Shown: positions 13,688 through 14,571 of the stretch, one piece after another
Layout of the letters: each line of letters starts with the position of its first letter
Numbering within the stretch: position 1 is the first letter of the stretch
Source of the DNA: Bacilli bacterium
GTDB lineage: Bacteria > Bacillota_I > Bacilli_A > RFN20 > CAG-826
Assembly (NCBI GenBank): GCA_017531065.1
Contig: JAFXLR010000084.1
Span: 1-14,571 of the forward strand
DNA: 14,571 nucleotides
Reading direction: 5' to 3'
Translations under genes and position numbers: made by a program
Notes under the pieces: generated by a model
Database searches by the model: none
What the model saw: the letters and a program-made list of their open reading frames with translations, nothing else
Told to the model about the DNA's origin: nothing

Positions 13688-14571
13688 TTTAAGGAATCCC
13701 TGATTGCTAGAAGCTCGCTTTCCACTTGGTCGTGGAGGGAGTCTCTATTTTGAAGGAGAGGATGGTTATGAATTTTCTCTAAGAGGGATTCATATTCTTC
13801 TTTCTTCTCTTTATGTTTTTCCGTGCCCATTGATAAGGCAAGTTCTTTCTTGGCTTTGACGAGTTCTTCGCCTAAAGCTTTGATGTCTTTGTCTGAAGCG
13901 ATTTCGTCATTGAGCTTCGCATACTCTTTGAGCAAATCGTCATGTTCCATATGGAAGGCAACATCACGTGCTTTGCTCACAAGAGGATCTTCCACCATCT
14001 CACCTTTGAGTGAGTAGACGTGTGACTCAAGGATTTTGACTTTGACGAAGCAACCAGTTAAGTAGGCTGGCCCAACAAAGTTGACGAGCTTCCCATTTCT
14101 GGCATAGCCAGAGAGGACATTAGGATCGCGTTTGGATGGACCATCGACCAAGACTTCATAAGTGTTTCCGATCATGGAATCACTATGAGCGGCGGTGAGT
14201 TCGTCCACTAACGCTTTAAGTCTATTGAATCTTTCGTGAGAGACCTCTGGAGGAACCTGCTCCATCTTGGCGGCAGGAGTTCCTGGACGAGGTGAATAGA
14301 TGAAGGTAAACGCGCTTGAATATCCAACCTCTTTAGCAAGGCTAAGGGTGTCTTCGAATTCTTCTTCGGTCTCGCCTGGGAAGCCGACGATGATGTCAGT
14401 CGTAAGAGCGATATCAGGCATCTTGGCTTTGATGGCTCTGACTCTTTCAAGGTACTCTTCTCTGGTGTATCTTCTGGCCATTCTTCTTAAACAAGAAGAA
14501 GAACCGCTTTGAACAGGGAAGTGAAGCCACTTATCGATGTTTGGATATTTGGCCATCGTCTCGATCATCTC
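13684..14571 (-). CDS. miaB: tRNA ms2i6A37 methylthiotransferase MiaB fused to a C-terminal YlbF/YmcA-like domain; 5' end outside window
   Basis: C-terminal 295 residues of MiaB, the radical-SAM Fe-S enzyme that adds a methylthio group to i6A37 of tRNA. Numbering from the first in-window Met: radical-SAM part 1-110 with LHFPVQSGSSSCLRRM, RRYTREEYL, LTTDIIVGFPGETEEEF and FTFIYSPRPGTPAA. A TRAM RNA-binding domain follows at about 131-192. The Fe-S cysteines lie outside the window. After TRAM comes a helical segment of about 95 residues (200-294) that normal MiaB lacks. It is rich in Lys/Glu and matches the YlbF/YmcA pattern: LKEYAKLNDEIASDKDIKAL, KKELALSMGTEKHKEKKEEY, and IHNHPLLQNRDSLHDQVE followed by LLAIRDSL. 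In B. subtilis ymcA directly follows miaB (ymcB), which supports a gene fusion. The cysteines at the C-terminus of B. subtilis Ric proteins are absent. MiaB identity is firm; the domain identity is probable. Confidence 0.93.
   Translation of the reverse strand, partial: EMIETMAKYPNIDKWLHFPVQSGSSSCLRRMARRYTREEYLERVRAIKAKMPDIALTTDIIVGFPGETEEEFEDTLSLAKEVGYSSAFTFIYSPRPGTPAAKMEQVPPEVSHERFNRLKALVDELTAAHSDSMIGNTYEVLVDGPSKRDPNVLSGYARNGKLVNFVGPAYLTGCFVKVKILESHVYSLKGEMVEDPLVSKARDVAFHMEHDDLLKEYAKLNDEIASDKDIKALGEELVKAKKELALSMGTEKHKEKKEEYESLLEKIHNHPLLQNRDSLHDQVESELLAIRDSLK

Noticed and set aside
1..14571. Use of TGA as tryptophan (Mycoplasma code)
   Set aside because: TGA ends ychF, ispF and miaB at family-typical lengths, and tryptophans in conserved genes are TGG.
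1..14571. CRISPR arrays, tRNA genes, insertion sequences, phage or defence genes
   Set aside because: No direct-repeat arrays, tRNA-like cloverleafs, transposases or integrases were found on either strand.

Overview
The window comes from a low-to-medium GC Gram-positive bacterium, most likely a member of the Bacilli or a related Erysipelotrichia/Mollicutes-like lineage. The evidence is an RNA polymerase delta subunit (RpoE) next to argS, a DUF951 protein, a YlbF/YmcA-type domain, AGGAGG-type ribosome binding sites and T-tailed intrinsic terminators. TGA ends several clear genes (ychF, ispF, miaB), so the standard bacterial code is used, not the Mycoplasma code. The window is gene-dense. All genes except one (an NFU-type Fe-S protein) lie on the minus strand. 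No tRNA, rRNA, CRISPR array, insertion sequence or phage gene was seen, and no stretch over 300 bases lacks a gene.

Layout from left to right. At 1-1285 a small protein with an RQC-like winged helix is followed by the start of an M3-family oligoendopeptidase that runs off the left edge. At 1373-1678 is the plus-strand NFU protein, convergent with a CysQ/inositol-phosphatase family gene (1732-2523); the two share a bidirectional terminator. At 2582-2818 is a small membrane protein. At 2930-6588 is a compact operon, transcribed ychF-ispF-argS-rpoE. At 6747-6953 is a cold-shock protein, preceded by a possible 17-codon leader ORF and an AT-only palindrome. At 7033-11854 are two tandem MacB-type ABC transporter genes, each fusing ATPase and permease; the promoter-proximal one is split by a frameshift. 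At 11906-14571 is an operon read miaB-miaA-tcdA-DUF951, with miaB running off the right edge.

The most interesting biology is at the right. Three neighbouring enzymes (MiaA, MiaB, TcdA) all act on adenosine 37 of tRNA, and MiaB carries a C-terminal extension that looks like a YlbF/YmcA (RicA) domain. In Bacillus these are separate neighbouring genes, so this is a fusion of an Fe-S tRNA methylthiotransferase with a Ric-type regulator domain. Other points worth checking are the split ABC transporter, a terminator hairpin that contains the ribosome binding site of the next gene, the leader arrangement of the cold-shock gene, and genes with no Shine-Dalgarno sequence whose -10 boxes sit next to the start codon.
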